Below, in pieces: positions 24,431 through 33,563 of a stretch of DNA of 54,515 bases. Position numbers and translations under genes: made by a program. Source of the DNA: an uncultured Phocaeicola sp. (lineage in GTDB: Bacteria; Bacteroidota; Bacteroidia; Bacteroidales; Bacteroidaceae); assembly GCA_944320605.1 (NCBI GenBank), contig CALUIE010000008.1, forward strand, positions 1-54,515, in the 5' to 3' direction. Under the pieces are notes generated by a model. It was not told where the DNA came from. It saw only the letters and a list, made by a program, of their open reading frames with translations, and did not search any database. Numbering within the stretch: position 1 is the stretch's first letter; the number at the start of each line of letters is the position of its first letter.

Positions 24431-27064
24431 ATGAGCGAAGATACATTTGACAAAGAGAACGATTTACGAGAAAATGAGAATCATTCTGACTATAAACCCG
24501 CAGGCACATCCAATGATGCTGTAAGACATCAGTTGAGCGGTATGTATCAGAATTGGTTTCTTGACTATGCATCATACGTGATACTTGAAAGGGCTGTGCC
24601 GCATATCAATGACGGACTTAAACCTGTGCAAAGACGAATTTTGCACTCTATGAAACGTCTTGACGATGGCAGATACAACAAGGTAGCCAATATTGTGGGA
24701 CATACCATGCAGTTTCATCCTCATGGTGACGCTTCAATTGGTGACGCGCTGGTACAGTTGGGGCAGAAGGAATTGCTCATAGACTGTCAGGGTAACTGGG
24801 GAAATATCCTCACCGGTGATAGTGCTGCTGCTCCGCGTTATATAGAAGCCCGTTTGTCAAAATTCGCTCTTGATGTTGTTTTCAATCCTAAAACAACAGA
24901 ATGGCAGTCATCATACGACGGTCGCAACAGAGAACCTGTCACTTTGCCTGTAAAATTCCCTTTGCTGTTGGTACAGGGCGTGGAAGGTATTGCTGTGGGA
25001 TTGTCCTCAAAGATTCTTCCACATAATTTCAATGAATTGTGCGATGCCGCTATTGCTTATCTTAAAGGTGAATCTTTTCAGCTTTATCCGGATTTCCAGA
25101 CTGGGGGCTCTATAGATGTATCTAAATATAACGATGGTGAGCGAGGTGGGGTAGTGCGCGTAAGGGCAAAAATATCCAAACTTGATAACAAGACGCTGTG
25201 CATCAGTGAAATACCATACGGGAAAACGACTTCGTCGCTTATTGATTCTATATTGAAGGCTGTTGAAAAAGGAAAAATCAAGGTAAAAAAAGTAGAAGAC
25301 AATACAGCCGATAAGGTTGAAATACTTGTGCATCTTGCTCCGGGAGTATCTTCAGACAAGACATTGGATGCACTTTACGCGTTTACTGATTGTGAGGTGA
25401 ATATCTCACCAAATTGTTGTGTGATAGATAATAAGAAACCTCATTTCCTCTCTGTCAGTGATGTTCTTAGAAAATCGGCAGACAATACATTGGAGCTTTT
25501 AAGACAGGAACTGAATATTGAACGTGAGGAGAAACTTGAGGCTCTGCATTTTGCTTCGTTGGAAAAAATCTTTATAGAAGAGCGTATATACAAGGATGCG
25601 AAATTCGAACAGGCAGAGAATATGGATGCCGCTTGTGAACATATTGACGAACGCTTGACTCCTTTTTATCCTAAAATGGTACGTGAGGTTACTAAAGAGG
25701 ATATATTGAAGTTGATGGAAATAAAAATGGCACGTATCCTGAAGTTCAATAAGGATAAGGCTGATGAGTTAATAGCGCGTCTGAAAAGTGAAATAGAGGA
25801 AATAGACAATCATCTTGCTCACATCACCGATTATACAATAAACTGGTACGAGGGTTTGAAAGCCAAGTATGGCAAGAATTTCGAACGAAAGACAGAAATC
25901 AGAAATTTCGATGTCATTGTGGCTACCAAGGTGGCTGAGGCAAATGAGAAACTCTACATAAATAGAGAAGAAGGCTTTATCGGAACAGGATTGAAGAAAG
26001 ACGAATATGTATGTAATTGCTCTGATATAGACGATGTTATAATATTCTACAAAGACGGTAAATATAAGATTGTAAAAATCAGCGATAAACTTTTTGTAGG
26101 CAAGAACATATTATATGTAAATGTCTTCAAGAAAAACGATAAGCGTACTATATATAATGTGATATATCGTGACGGAAAGGACGGTGCGTATTTTATAAAA
26201 CGTTTTAATGTCACTTCGATGATACGTGATCGTGAGTATGATATTACGCAGGGTAATCCGGGCTCTAAGATAATGTATTTCACGGCTAATCCAAACGGTG
26301 AGGCTGAAGTCGTTAAAGTAACTCTCAGACCTAACCCGAGAATCAAGAAACTGATTCTGGAACGCGATTTCAGCGAAATATCCATTAAGGGAAGACAGTC
26401 TATGGGTAACCTGCTTACACGTCTTGAAGTACATAAGATAAGTTTGAAACACAAGGGAGGCTCCACTTTGGGAGGTAGGAAAGTATGGTTTGACCATGAT
26501 GTACTTCGTCTGAACTATGACGGGCGTGGTGAATATCTCGGAGAATTCCAAAGTGAAGACAGCATATTGGTAATAATGAAGAATGGTGAGTTCTATACTA
26601 CGGATTTTGACCTGAACAATCATTATGATTCGGATATAATGGTTCTTGAAAAATACAATCCGGAGAAGGTATGGACTGCCGTACTTTATGATGCCGACCA
26701 ACAAAACTATCCGTACCTTAAGAGATTCTGTTTCGAACAAAGTTCAAAACGTCAGAACTTTTTGGGCGAAAACAAACAAAATGAATTATTGTTGCTTACG
26801 TCGGTGACATATCCTCGTATTAATGTTCTGTTTGGCGGACATGACAGTTTCAGGGAACCTATGATTATAGATGCATACGACTTTGTCGGAGTAAAGAGCT
26901 TTAAGGCCAAAGGAAAACGACTGACAACATTTACATTGGACAGGATAGAAGAACTGGAACCTATAATAAAAGAAGAACCGGAAGTTCAGTCAGAGGGTGA
27001 TGATGTAAATGCGAATGATGGAGAACTGTCAAATGAAGATGATGGTCAGATGAAACTGTTCTGA
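24431..27064 (+). CDS. parC: DNA topoisomerase IV subunit A
   Basis: 877 residues from the ATG at 24431; an in-frame TTG 18 bp earlier lies closer to the -7 element and is less likely. Type IIA topoisomerase A subunit: the winged-helix region HPHGDASIGDALVQL and the catalytic tyrosine in AAPRYIEARLS (Y137) are intact. A coiled-coil tower (about 360-480) and a beta-propeller-like C-terminal domain follow. It decatenates daughter chromosomes with ParE, which is not in the window. The beta-pinwheel lacks an obvious GyrA box, supporting ParC over GyrA. Leads an operon with DUF3316 and the S41 peptidase (4-nt gaps). Confidence 0.92.
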   Translation: MSEDTFDKENDLRENENHSDYKPAGTSNDAVRHQLSGMYQNWFLDYASYVILERAVPHINDGLKPVQRRILHSMKRLDDGRYNKVANIVGHTMQFHPHGDASIGDALVQLGQKELLIDCQGNWGNILTGDSAAAPRYIEARLSKFALDVVFNPKTTEWQSSYDGRNREPVTLPVKFPLLLVQGVEGIAVGLSSKILPHNFNELCDAAIAYLKGESFQLYPDFQTGGSIDVSKYNDGERGGVVRVRAKISKLDNKTLCISEIPYGKTTSSLIDSILKAVEKGKIKVKKVEDNTADKVEILVHLAPGVSSDKTLDALYAFTDCEVNISPNCCVIDNKKPHFLSVSDVLRKSADNTLELLRQELNIEREEKLEALHFASLEKIFIEERIYKDAKFEQAENMDAACEHIDERLTPFYPKMVREVTKEDILKLMEIKMARILKFNKDKADELIARLKSEIEEIDNHLAHITDYTINWYEGLKAKYGKNFERKTEIRNFDVIVATKVAEANEKLYINREEGFIGTGLKKDEYVCNCSDIDDVIIFYKDGKYKIVKISDKLFVGKNILYVNVFKKNDKRTIYNVIYRDGKDGAYFIKRFNVTSMIRDREYDITQGNPGSKIMYFTANPNGEAEVVKVTLRPNPRIKKLILERDFSEISIKGRQSMGNLLTRLEVHKISLKHKGGSTLGGRKVWFDHDVLRLNYDGRGEYLGEFQSEDSILVIMKNGEFYTTDFDLNNHYDSDIMVLEKYNPEKVWTAVLYDADQQNYPYLKRFCFEQSSKRQNFLGENKQNELLLLTSVTYPRINVLFGGHDSFREPMIIDAYDFVGVKSFKAKGKRLTTFTLDRIEELEPIIKEEPEVQSEGDDVNANDGELSNEDDGQMKLF

Positions 27065-27068
27065 AGTT

Positions 27069-27923
27069 ATGGGTAGAAAGTATATAAGTATATTGCTCCT
27101 GTTAATACTATTGACTTCCTGTGTCGGTATATTGGCCCAGGATACCTTGTCACATCGGAAGTATATGGTACGTTCCGTAATGATCGGGGTCGGAAAATCA
27201 AATGTATATGATACATATCTTTCTCCTTTGGAGTATCGTGGTCCCGAGCTAAGATTTATGCACGAGAATATGCGTATGACAAAACTTATGGGAGGAAATG
27301 TCTCAGCTCAACGGATAATACAGGTCAATTGCTCATCTACAGAGAATATTTCGAAATCATCCAAGTCATATTCGGGAATGTTTAACTGGACCTATGCCTT
27401 ACATTACCAGTATAAAATAGATGATAATCTGAAGATATTGTTTGGACCTATGTTTGATCTGAACGGCGGTTTTATTTACAATACACGAAACTCAAACAAT
27501 CCGGCTCAAGCCAAGGTGTATGGCAGTATTGACGCTTCTGCCATGGCGATATATAAATTCAGGATTGTCAGGTATCCCATGGTGTTAAGGTATCAGGCTA
27601 ATCTGCCTTTTATGGGGATTATGTTTTCGCCGGAATATGGTCAGTCATATTATGAAATCTTTTCATTGAATCATGGTGGCAGAAATGTATTGTTTACCTC
27701 GTTCCATAATGCTCCATCGTTGAGACAAATGCTGACTTTGGACTTTCCTATAGGTAAGACTGTAATGCGTGTCGGGTATTTGTGCGACATACAGCAATCA
27801 AAGGTTAACAACCTTAAGGGACATCTATATTCACATAATTTTATGATAGGGTTTGTTCGGAATTTCTGTATGCTGAGAGGGAAAAATAAAATAAGTCTTC
27901 CTTCGAAGATTACTCCGTTTTGA
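27069..27923 (+). CDS. DUF3316 family envelope protein
   Basis: 284 residues with a signal peptide (about 1-23, ending near VGILAQ; a cysteine in TSCVG could alternatively be lipidated). The rest is rich in alternating aromatic/polar strands such as NWTYALHYQYKIDDNLKILFGPMF and MVLRYQANLPFMGIMFSPEYGQSYYEI, fitting a small outer-membrane barrel. It matches DUF3316, a Bacteroidetes family found after parC. Function unknown. Between parC and the S41 peptidase with 4-nt gaps on each side. Confidence 0.83.
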   Translation: MGRKYISILLLLILLTSCVGILAQDTLSHRKYMVRSVMIGVGKSNVYDTYLSPLEYRGPELRFMHENMRMTKLMGGNVSAQRIIQVNCSSTENISKSSKSYSGMFNWTYALHYQYKIDDNLKILFGPMFDLNGGFIYNTRNSNNPAQAKVYGSIDASAMAIYKFRIVRYPMVLRYQANLPFMGIMFSPEYGQSYYEIFSLNHGGRNVLFTSFHNAPSLRQMLTLDFPIGKTVMRVGYLCDIQQSKVNNLKGHLYSHNFMIGFVRNFCMLRGKNKISLPSKITPF

Positions 27924-27927
27924 TTAA

Positions 27928-28965
27928 ATGATTTTTTGTATGAACCGCAGAAATTTATTTTTAATACCGTTTGGCATTTTAGTGTCTGTAATCTTTTCGT
28001 CGTGTATCAGAGAAGATGTTTCAGGCAATACACCGCAGGCAAATTTTGAGTCTTTGTGGAGGATTATTGACGAACAGTACTGTTTCCTTGATTATAAAAA
28101 TAATGTATATGGTTTGGATTGGGATGAGGTCTATTCAAGATATTCCAAACGAATAACGTCTGATATGTCCAATTATAATCTTTTTGAGGTATTGTCGGAA
28201 ATGGTGAACGAGTTGCGTGATGGTCATGTGAATTTGAGTAGCGGATATGGAACCTCACAATATAGAGAATGGTTTGACTCTTATCCGCGTAATTTCAGTG
28301 ACAGTATTCAAAGTAATTATTTGGGAAAGGATTATGTAAACTCTTCAGGATTGACATATCAGATTCTGGAGAATAATATAGGCTATATATATTGCTCAAG
28401 TTTTTCAAATGGAATAGGTGACGGTAATCTTGACTATATGCTGAAAGAAATGGAGCTGTGTGATGGGGTGATAATTGATGTAAGGAATAATGGTGGAGGC
28501 AATCTTACTACAGCACAGAAATTGGCTGCGAGATTTACTGACGAAAAAATACTTGTAGGATATATGTCGCATAAAACGGGACCCGGTCATAATGATTTCT
28601 CAAATCCTGAACCGGTGTATATTGAACCTTCGAACGGTGTACGTTGGCAAAGAAAAGCTGTGGTACTGACCAACAGACGTTCTTACAGTTCTACGAATGA
28701 TTTTGTAAACTGTATGAAGAATATGCCTCTTGTGACAATAATTGGGGATAAAACCGGTGGCGGCTCCGGATTGCCATTTTCGTCAGAAATACCGAATGGA
28801 TGGTCTATAAGGTTTTCTGCCGCGCCAATGTATGATGCGGATATGAATCAGATAGAGTTTGGTATTGAACCAGACGTTCATGTCGATATGTCTGAGGATG
28901 ATATTTTGCAGGGGAAAGACACAATAATTGAGACTGCTTGTGCTTTTTTGAAAAAAAATCAGTGA
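27928..28965 (+). CDS. S41-family peptidase, lipoprotein
   Basis: 345 residues; a second ATG 12 bp in gives a more usual signal (MNRRNLFLIPFGILVSVIFSSC, lipobox SSC). A Tricorn/CTP-like N-terminal helical domain (FESLWRIIDEQYCFLDYK) leads to the S41 catalytic domain: IIDVRNNGGGNL, then VLTNRRSYSSTNDFVN with the nucleophilic serine, and GDKTGGGSGLP. No PDZ domain is evident. Likely a periplasmic or surface-anchored processing protease. Last gene of the parC operon. Confidence 0.9.
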   Translation: MIFCMNRRNLFLIPFGILVSVIFSSCIREDVSGNTPQANFESLWRIIDEQYCFLDYKNNVYGLDWDEVYSRYSKRITSDMSNYNLFEVLSEMVNELRDGHVNLSSGYGTSQYREWFDSYPRNFSDSIQSNYLGKDYVNSSGLTYQILENNIGYIYCSSFSNGIGDGNLDYMLKEMELCDGVIIDVRNNGGGNLTTAQKLAARFTDEKILVGYMSHKTGPGHNDFSNPEPVYIEPSNGVRWQRKAVVLTNRRSYSSTNDFVNCMKNMPLVTIIGDKTGGGSGLPFSSEIPNGWSIRFSAAPMYDADMNQIEFGIEPDVHVDMSEDDILQGKDTIIETACAFLKKNQ

Positions 28966-28969
28966 AATG

Positions 28970-29000
28970 TTTGTGGATATTAAAAAAAAACGTACCTTTG
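28970..29000 (+). promoter_or_regulatory. Promoter of tRNA-Leu
   Basis: TTTG (28970-28973), 19 bp, TACCTTTG (28993-29000), 30 bp before the tRNA: a textbook Bacteroidetes promoter. Confidence 0.8.
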
Positions 29001-29029
29001 CATCGCAAATGAGAAATATATAATCTCAT

Positions 29030-29111
29030 GCGCCTGTGGCGTAATTGGTAGCCGCGCCAGACTTAGGATCTGGTGTCGTGAGACGTGTAGGTTCGAGTCC
29101 TATCAGGCGCA
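29030..29111 (+). tRNA. tRNA-Leu (anticodon UAG)
   Basis: 82 nt without CCA. The acceptor stem GCGCCTG (29030-29036) pairs with CAGGCGC (29104-29110), and the discriminator is A. The anticodon stem CCAGA/TCTGG encloses CTTAGGA, giving UAG, which reads CUA/CUG. The long variable arm (TGTCGTGAGACGTG) is typical of class II tRNAs, and the T arm is GGTTCGAGTCC. Confidence 0.96.
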
Positions 29112-29112
29112 C

Positions 29113-29160
29113 GAAAAAGGAGATATAAATCTGGATTTACAGTTTTATATCTCCTTTTTC
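29113..29160. terminator. Terminator after tRNA-Leu
   Basis: A perfect 17-bp inverted repeat: 29113-29129 (core AAGGAGATATAAA) against 29144-29160, with a 14-nt loop and A/T tracts at both ends. Confidence 0.88.
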
Positions 29161-29179
29161 GTATATATATTGCTACTAC

Positions 29180-29211
29180 AAAAAAGGTGTACCTTATAGA
29201 TACACCTTTTT
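29180..29211 (-). terminator. Terminator of the rsmI/coiled-coil lipoprotein operon
   Basis: AAAAAGGTGTA (29181-29191) pairs with TACACCTTTTT (29201-29211); on the minus strand it follows the lipoprotein stop and ends in T residues. Confidence 0.85.
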
Positions 29212-29219
29212 AAATTTAT

Positions 29220-30074
29220 TTATCTGACCAAAATAACCAAATATCTTGAAACACTCCAGAAATCATTAGGGTTTGTTATTTCCAGAACGTATTGCCCTTT
29301 ATCGTCTTTTTCTAATTTATATGAACCTTCAGGATGGCTTGTAAGCAGTTCTGCACGTTTTGAATATAATTTGATAACCTTATCTTTACGAATATCGATT
29401 TCAGTAAAATATTCTTTGTTGAAATCATTGTTTTTCAGGACATCGCTACCTTTTAGAATTTTCTGGTCTTTAAGCTCACTTTTTGTACCGAATACATACC
29501 ATGCAGTGTTCAATGCTTTATCTTGAGCTGCTACAGTTTTACTCTTTTCTTCATTTTCTGCAGAAAGCTGATCTACATTTTTTGTCAGATCTGTAACAGC
29601 TTCGTCAAGTTCTGCTATTCTAATATTTTTTGAAGCAAGTTCTGTTTGTAATGTTTCTATCTGCTGCTGTTTTTCAGCCAATTCTGCTGTTAGGTTTTCA
29701 AGAGCACGTTTAAGTTGTGTACTTTTATAATTGCTGTTTTTAAGTTGTTTTTCCAACTCAGCTATTCTTTCACGATTGTCCTTTAACTTTTGGCTGATGA
29801 ATTTAATATCATCTTTTATCTTGTCTGCTGCAGACTGGCTTTCAATGACACTACCGTTTAAATCAACTCTGTTTTCAGCTTCATTTATTTCACGAAATCC
29901 TTCTTGAATCTCATTGAAAGCACCCATAATTTCGTCCAACTCATTGTTGCGATTAGACAATTCAGACATTAATGAATCGTTTTGGGCCTGAAGTGCATCT
30001 TTCTTTTGACCTAAATTGTTACATGATGCCAATAAAGCGGCAAAGCACATTGAGATTAATACTACCTTTTTCAT
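29220..30074 (-). CDS. Coiled-coil lipoprotein (possibly Cbp1-like)
   Basis: 284 residues. Lipoprotein signal MKKVVLISMCFAALLASCNN, then a nearly continuous coiled coil (about 24-185) with heptads such as RIAELEKQLKN and QQIETLQTELASKNIRIAELDEAV, and a compact C-terminal domain (190-284). It resembles the Bacteroides family named after Cbp1, a collagen-binding glycoprotein; that name is from memory of the family layout and is not proven here. A Bacteroides O-glycosylation sequon D-S-L occurs at about 33-35. It follows rsmI by 18 nt and shares its operon. Confidence 0.75.
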   Translation of the reverse strand: MKKVVLISMCFAALLASCNNLGQKKDALQAQNDSLMSELSNRNNELDEIMGAFNEIQEGFREINEAENRVDLNGSVIESQSAADKIKDDIKFISQKLKDNRERIAELEKQLKNSNYKSTQLKRALENLTAELAEKQQQIETLQTELASKNIRIAELDEAVTDLTKNVDQLSAENEEKSKTVAAQDKALNTAWYVFGTKSELKDQKILKGSDVLKNNDFNKEYFTEIDIRKDKVIKLYSKRAELLTSHPEGSYKLEKDDKGQYVLEITNPNDFWSVSRYLVILVR

Positions 30075-30092
30075 GATTATTACTTTTTTGAG

Positions 30093-30776
30093 TTATTTTT
30101 TTTGTTCTTCTTTTCCTCCAAGTACTATTACTATTTCACCTCGAGGTTCTGTCTCTGTAAAATGTTTTATAACTTCTTCCAATGTTCCGCGTACGCTTTC
30201 TTCGTGTATTTTTGAAATTTCCCGGCATACTGATACCGGTCGTTCCGAACCGAAAATCTCAGCGAATTGCATTAGTGTTTTTACCAGTCTGTATGGCGAT
30301 TCGTAGAATATCATTGTGCGGCTTTCGTCAACTAAAGAATTCAGTCTGGTCATTCTGCCTTTTTTCTGTGGAAGAAATCCTTCAAAACAAAAACGTTCGT
30401 TTGGAAGTCCTGATGAGACGATGGCGGGTACAAATGCTGTAGCTCCGGGAAGACATTGCACTTCTATTCCGTTACGTACACATTCTCTTACGACTAAGAA
30501 ACCCGGATCTGATATGGCGGGTGTACCGGCATCAGAGATTAGAGCTACAGTTTCACCTGCTTTTATGCGTGAAACAATGTTTTCTACAGTCTGATGTTCA
30601 TTGAATTTGTGATGAGACTGCATGGAATTCTTTATATCAAAATGTTTTAATAGAATTCCGGACGTACGCGTATCCTCAGCGAGAATCAGATCCGCTTCTT
30701 TTAGAATACGTATGGCACGTAAAGTCATATCTTCCAAATTTCCTACCGGTGTAGGAACAACATATAGTTTACCCAT
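30093..30776 (-). CDS. rsmI: 16S rRNA (cytidine1402-2'-O)-methyltransferase
   Basis: 227 residues. It methylates the 2'-O of C1402 in the ribosomal decoding centre using SAM. Tetrapyrrole-methylase fold: LYVVPTPVGNLEDMTLRAIRIL at the start, AEDTRTSGILLKHF, the SAM loop LISDAGTPAISDPGF, and the LPGATAFVPAIVSSGLP segment. The C-terminal extension of longer homologues is missing, as usual in Bacteroidetes. First gene of a two-gene unit with the coiled-coil lipoprotein. Confidence 0.96.
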   Translation of the reverse strand: MGKLYVVPTPVGNLEDMTLRAIRILKEADLILAEDTRTSGILLKHFDIKNSMQSHHKFNEHQTVENIVSRIKAGETVALISDAGTPAISDPGFLVVRECVRNGIEVQCLPGATAFVPAIVSSGLPNERFCFEGFLPQKKGRMTRLNSLVDESRTMIFYESPYRLVKTLMQFAEIFGSERPVSVCREISKIHEESVRGTLEEVIKHFTETEPRGEIVIVLGGKEEQKK

Positions 30777-30802
30777 ATTATATCTTTTGATATCTAATAT
30801 AG

Positions 30803-30810
30803 CAAAGGTA
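30803..30810 (-). promoter_or_regulatory. -7 element of rsmI
   Basis: Minus-strand TACCTTTG, 26 bp before the ATG. Confidence 0.5.
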
Positions 30811-30934
30811 GAAAGTTTTTGTTCTTAACGGTTGTTTTGTGTTAATATTTAACAGTTGTTGTATTTTGAAAGTATATTACTTTATGTATTTCTAATTTTA
30901 TGGTATGATTTTTAGTTTTTACAAACAAGAATTG

Positions 30935-30942
30935 TATTTTTG
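30935..30942 (+). promoter_or_regulatory. -7 element of the AI-2E-type permease gene
   Basis: TATTTTTG, 30 bp before the ATG; only T-rich sequence where -33 should be. Confidence 0.45.
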
Positions 30943-30972
30943 CATATATAGAAAACAAACAACGGATATATT

Positions 30973-32097
30973 ATGAACGAGCAGAAGAAAATTACATTTG
31001 ATAGTTTTATTCGTGGTGTTATAGGAGTAGCAATATTCATTGCGGTTCTGTATATGCTAAATAGACTTAGTGGAGTTTTACTCCCATTTTTTATAGCATG
31101 GATAATTGCTTATCTAATGTATCCTATGGTAAAATTCTACCAAAGCAGACTAAAAATTAAAAATAGAGCTTTGGCTATTTTTGCGGTTATGGTGAGTCTC
31201 ATTGTTTTAGTTACAGGTGCAGTTTTCCTTATAGTACCTCCAATGATTGAAGAGTGCGTAAAACTGAAATCACTTATTGAAATATATTTTTCAGAAGGTG
31301 GAAAATTTACATCTATACCTAAGGATATAACTGATTTTTTACATGATAATGTTGATTGGACATGGATGAAGGAAAATCTTAATTCAGAGAATATTATAGA
31401 AGCCATAAAAAGTGTATTGCCTAAAATGTGGTCAATATTATCTACCTCTTATAATATTGTGCTTACTATACTTACACTGTTTATAATTGTCTTATATTTA
31501 TTCTTTATATTGTTGGATTACGAAGAGATTGCAGATGGGTGGGTTGGTTTGCTGCCTGCTAAATATAGAGGAATGGTACTTGGTGTAATAAATGACATTA
31601 AGGACAGTATGAACAAATATTTCCGTGGTCAGGCTTTAGTCGCATTCTGTGTAGGTATTTTATTCAGTATAGGTTTTTTGATAATAGACTTTCCTCTTGC
31701 CATTGGCTTGGGATTGTTTATAGGTCTCCTTAATATGGTTCCTTATTTGCAAATCATAGGTTTTATTCCAACTGTCATATTAGCCTTGCTCAAGGCTGCC
31801 GATACCGGTGAGAGCTTCTGGGTTATATTAGGACTTGCATTGGTAGTATTCTGTGTGGTGCAAGCTATCCAGGATATGTATTTAGTGCCTAAGATAATGG
31901 GTAAGATTACAGGATTGAATCCTGCTATAATATTATTGTCGCTTTCAGTCTGGGGAGCGTTAATGGGGATGTTAGGCATGATTATCGCCTTACCTTGTAC
32001 TACTTTGTTGCTTTCTTACTATCAAAGATTCATAAAGGATAGAGACATGATTTATATGCAGCGGAAAGATGAGGAACCTGATAATCACAAAGATTGA
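30973..32097 (+). CDS. AI-2E family transporter (PerM/YdiK-like)
   Basis: 374 residues with seven or eight membrane helices. Typical layout: paired N-terminal helices (VIGVAIFIAVLYML; LLPFFIAWIIAYLMYP), a soluble insertion (about 85-150), then helices including YFRGQALVAFCVGILFSIGF, LGLFIGLLNMVPYLQIIGFIPT and LNPAIILLSLSVWGALMGMLGMIIALP. Members have been proposed to move autoinducer-2, others act as Na+/H+ antiporters; the substrate here is open. Single gene, with a hairpin after the stop. Confidence 0.9.
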   Translation: MNEQKKITFDSFIRGVIGVAIFIAVLYMLNRLSGVLLPFFIAWIIAYLMYPMVKFYQSRLKIKNRALAIFAVMVSLIVLVTGAVFLIVPPMIEECVKLKSLIEIYFSEGGKFTSIPKDITDFLHDNVDWTWMKENLNSENIIEAIKSVLPKMWSILSTSYNIVLTILTLFIIVLYLFFILLDYEEIADGWVGLLPAKYRGMVLGVINDIKDSMNKYFRGQALVAFCVGILFSIGFLIIDFPLAIGLGLFIGLLNMVPYLQIIGFIPTVILALLKAADTGESFWVILGLALVVFCVVQAIQDMYLVPKIMGKITGLNPAIILLSLSVWGALMGMLGMIIALPCTTLLLSYYQRFIKDRDMIYMQRKDEEPDNHKD

Positions 32098-32108
32098 TAT
32101 TATTATTA

Positions 32109-32153
32109 AGGCATAAATGGTTAATCAATACCATTTATGCTTTAATGTTTTTT
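32109..32153. terminator. Terminator between convergent genes
   Basis: GCATAAATGGT (32111-32121) pairs with ACCATTTATGC (32130-32140) over 11 bp, with T-rich sequence after it. It serves the AI-2E gene and possibly the MFS gene from the other side. Confidence 0.75.
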
Positions 32154-33510
32154 ATTCTTTTTCTTTTATAATTCCTACTGATAATGCACCTAAAATCAGA
32201 AGAACTCCTGCTAATACCAGCATGTTTACTTCGGGTGGAACATTTCCCGGTGTGGTGAACATCTTAAGAATCCAGCCTCCTGCTACTGCTGCTACTATTT
32301 GTGGAATACATATTGTGCAGTTGAATAGTCCTAAATATGTTCCCATGTGTCCTCCTGTCAGCGCGTTTGTGAGAATTGTAAAAGGAAGAGCTAACATGGC
32401 TGCCCATGCACATCCTATTAAAAGGAATGATACAAAAAGAACATATTGATTATTTATGAATAATGTTGATATGAATCCTATTCCGCCAAGAATTAAACTT
32501 AATGAATATGCTAATTTGCGATTCTTTATAAGAGGTAATACTGTGGCCCATATAACCGAGCCTATGGCCTGAACTGCAAAAAGAATTCCAACCCAGTCGC
32601 CTGCATTCTGATATTGAATAGATTGTGTGTCAAGAACAAGGTGTTTTGTTCCGTCTTTTATTATTTCTACAGCCGGGGTATCGAATACTCCGGCGGCAAC
32701 TGTACCGTTTGTATATGTCCACATGAACATGAAAGCAGCCCAACAGAAGAACTGTACCAGTCCTACTGTCCAAAAAGCCTTAGGAGCTTTTGCCAGCAGG
32801 ATAAAAATATTTGATTTTTTTTCTTTGGGATCGTTGCTGATTCCATGATACTCCGCATATAATTGTGGAGGATATTCCTTTATTTTTACGGTGGTATATA
32901 TAACGCAAATAATAAGTATTGCCGCGCCTATATAAAAAGAATAAATTACTGAATCCGGGATAACCCCTTTCGGGGCAATATTGCTGATTCCTAAAGCTGC
33001 GAAAATGAAAGGAAACAAGTATCCGGCAAGGCTACCCGCATTGCATAGAAAACTCTGTATTGAATAGGCCAATCCTTTTTGTTTTTCGTTTACCATGTCG
33101 CCAACCATCATTTTAAAAGGTTGCATCGCTATGTTTATTGATGTGTCAAGAAACATTAAGGAAAATAATCCGAAAATCATTGCTGCCGATACTGACATGC
33201 CGAAACTGCCAGCGTTAGGCAACAGACACATAACTAAAACAGCTATCAGCGCACCTACAAACAAATATGGTATTCTTCGTCCGAAACGGCACCATGTCTT
33301 GTCACTTAATGCTCCGATGATGGGTTGTACTATAATCCCTGCCAGTGGCGGCAATATCCAGAAATAACTCAGGCTGTGCGGATCTGCTCCCAGAGTGGAG
33401 AATATCCTGCTGATATTTGCACTTTGTAGGGCGTATGCTATCTGCACGCCAAAAAATCCGAAGCTGATGTTCCATAGCTTCCAGAAACTTAAATCAGGTA
33501 TTTTTTTCAT
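32152..33510 (-). CDS. MFS sugar transporter (SLC45/SUC-like), starch-locus member
   Basis: 452 residues, about twelve membrane helices. The family pattern is that of SUC/SLC45 and GPH-like sugar:proton symporters: WNISFGFFGVQIAYALQSANISRIF in helix 1, then LPPLAGIIVQPIIGALSDKTWCRFGRRIPYLFVG with the conserved cytoplasmic loop (about 55-85). The position 53 nt downstream of the SusR-like gene and next to susA suggests uptake of glucose or maltose released in the periplasm into the cytoplasm. That substrate is inferred from context. Confidence 0.87.
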   Translation of the reverse strand: MKKIPDLSFWKLWNISFGFFGVQIAYALQSANISRIFSTLGADPHSLSYFWILPPLAGIIVQPIIGALSDKTWCRFGRRIPYLFVGALIAVLVMCLLPNAGSFGMSVSAAMIFGLFSLMFLDTSINIAMQPFKMMVGDMVNEKQKGLAYSIQSFLCNAGSLAGYLFPFIFAALGISNIAPKGVIPDSVIYSFYIGAAILIICVIYTTVKIKEYPPQLYAEYHGISNDPKEKKSNIFILLAKAPKAFWTVGLVQFFCWAAFMFMWTYTNGTVAAGVFDTPAVEIIKDGTKHLVLDTQSIQYQNAGDWVGILFAVQAIGSVIWATVLPLIKNRKLAYSLSLILGGIGFISTLFINNQYVLFVSFLLIGCAWAAMLALPFTILTNALTGGHMGTYLGLFNCTICIPQIVAAVAGGWILKMFTTPGNVPPEVNMLVLAGVLLILGALSVGIIKEKE

Positions 33511-33563
33511 GATATATTTTGTTTTTTTGAAGATACTTTGACTTCGCTTTATATAGCTTATTT

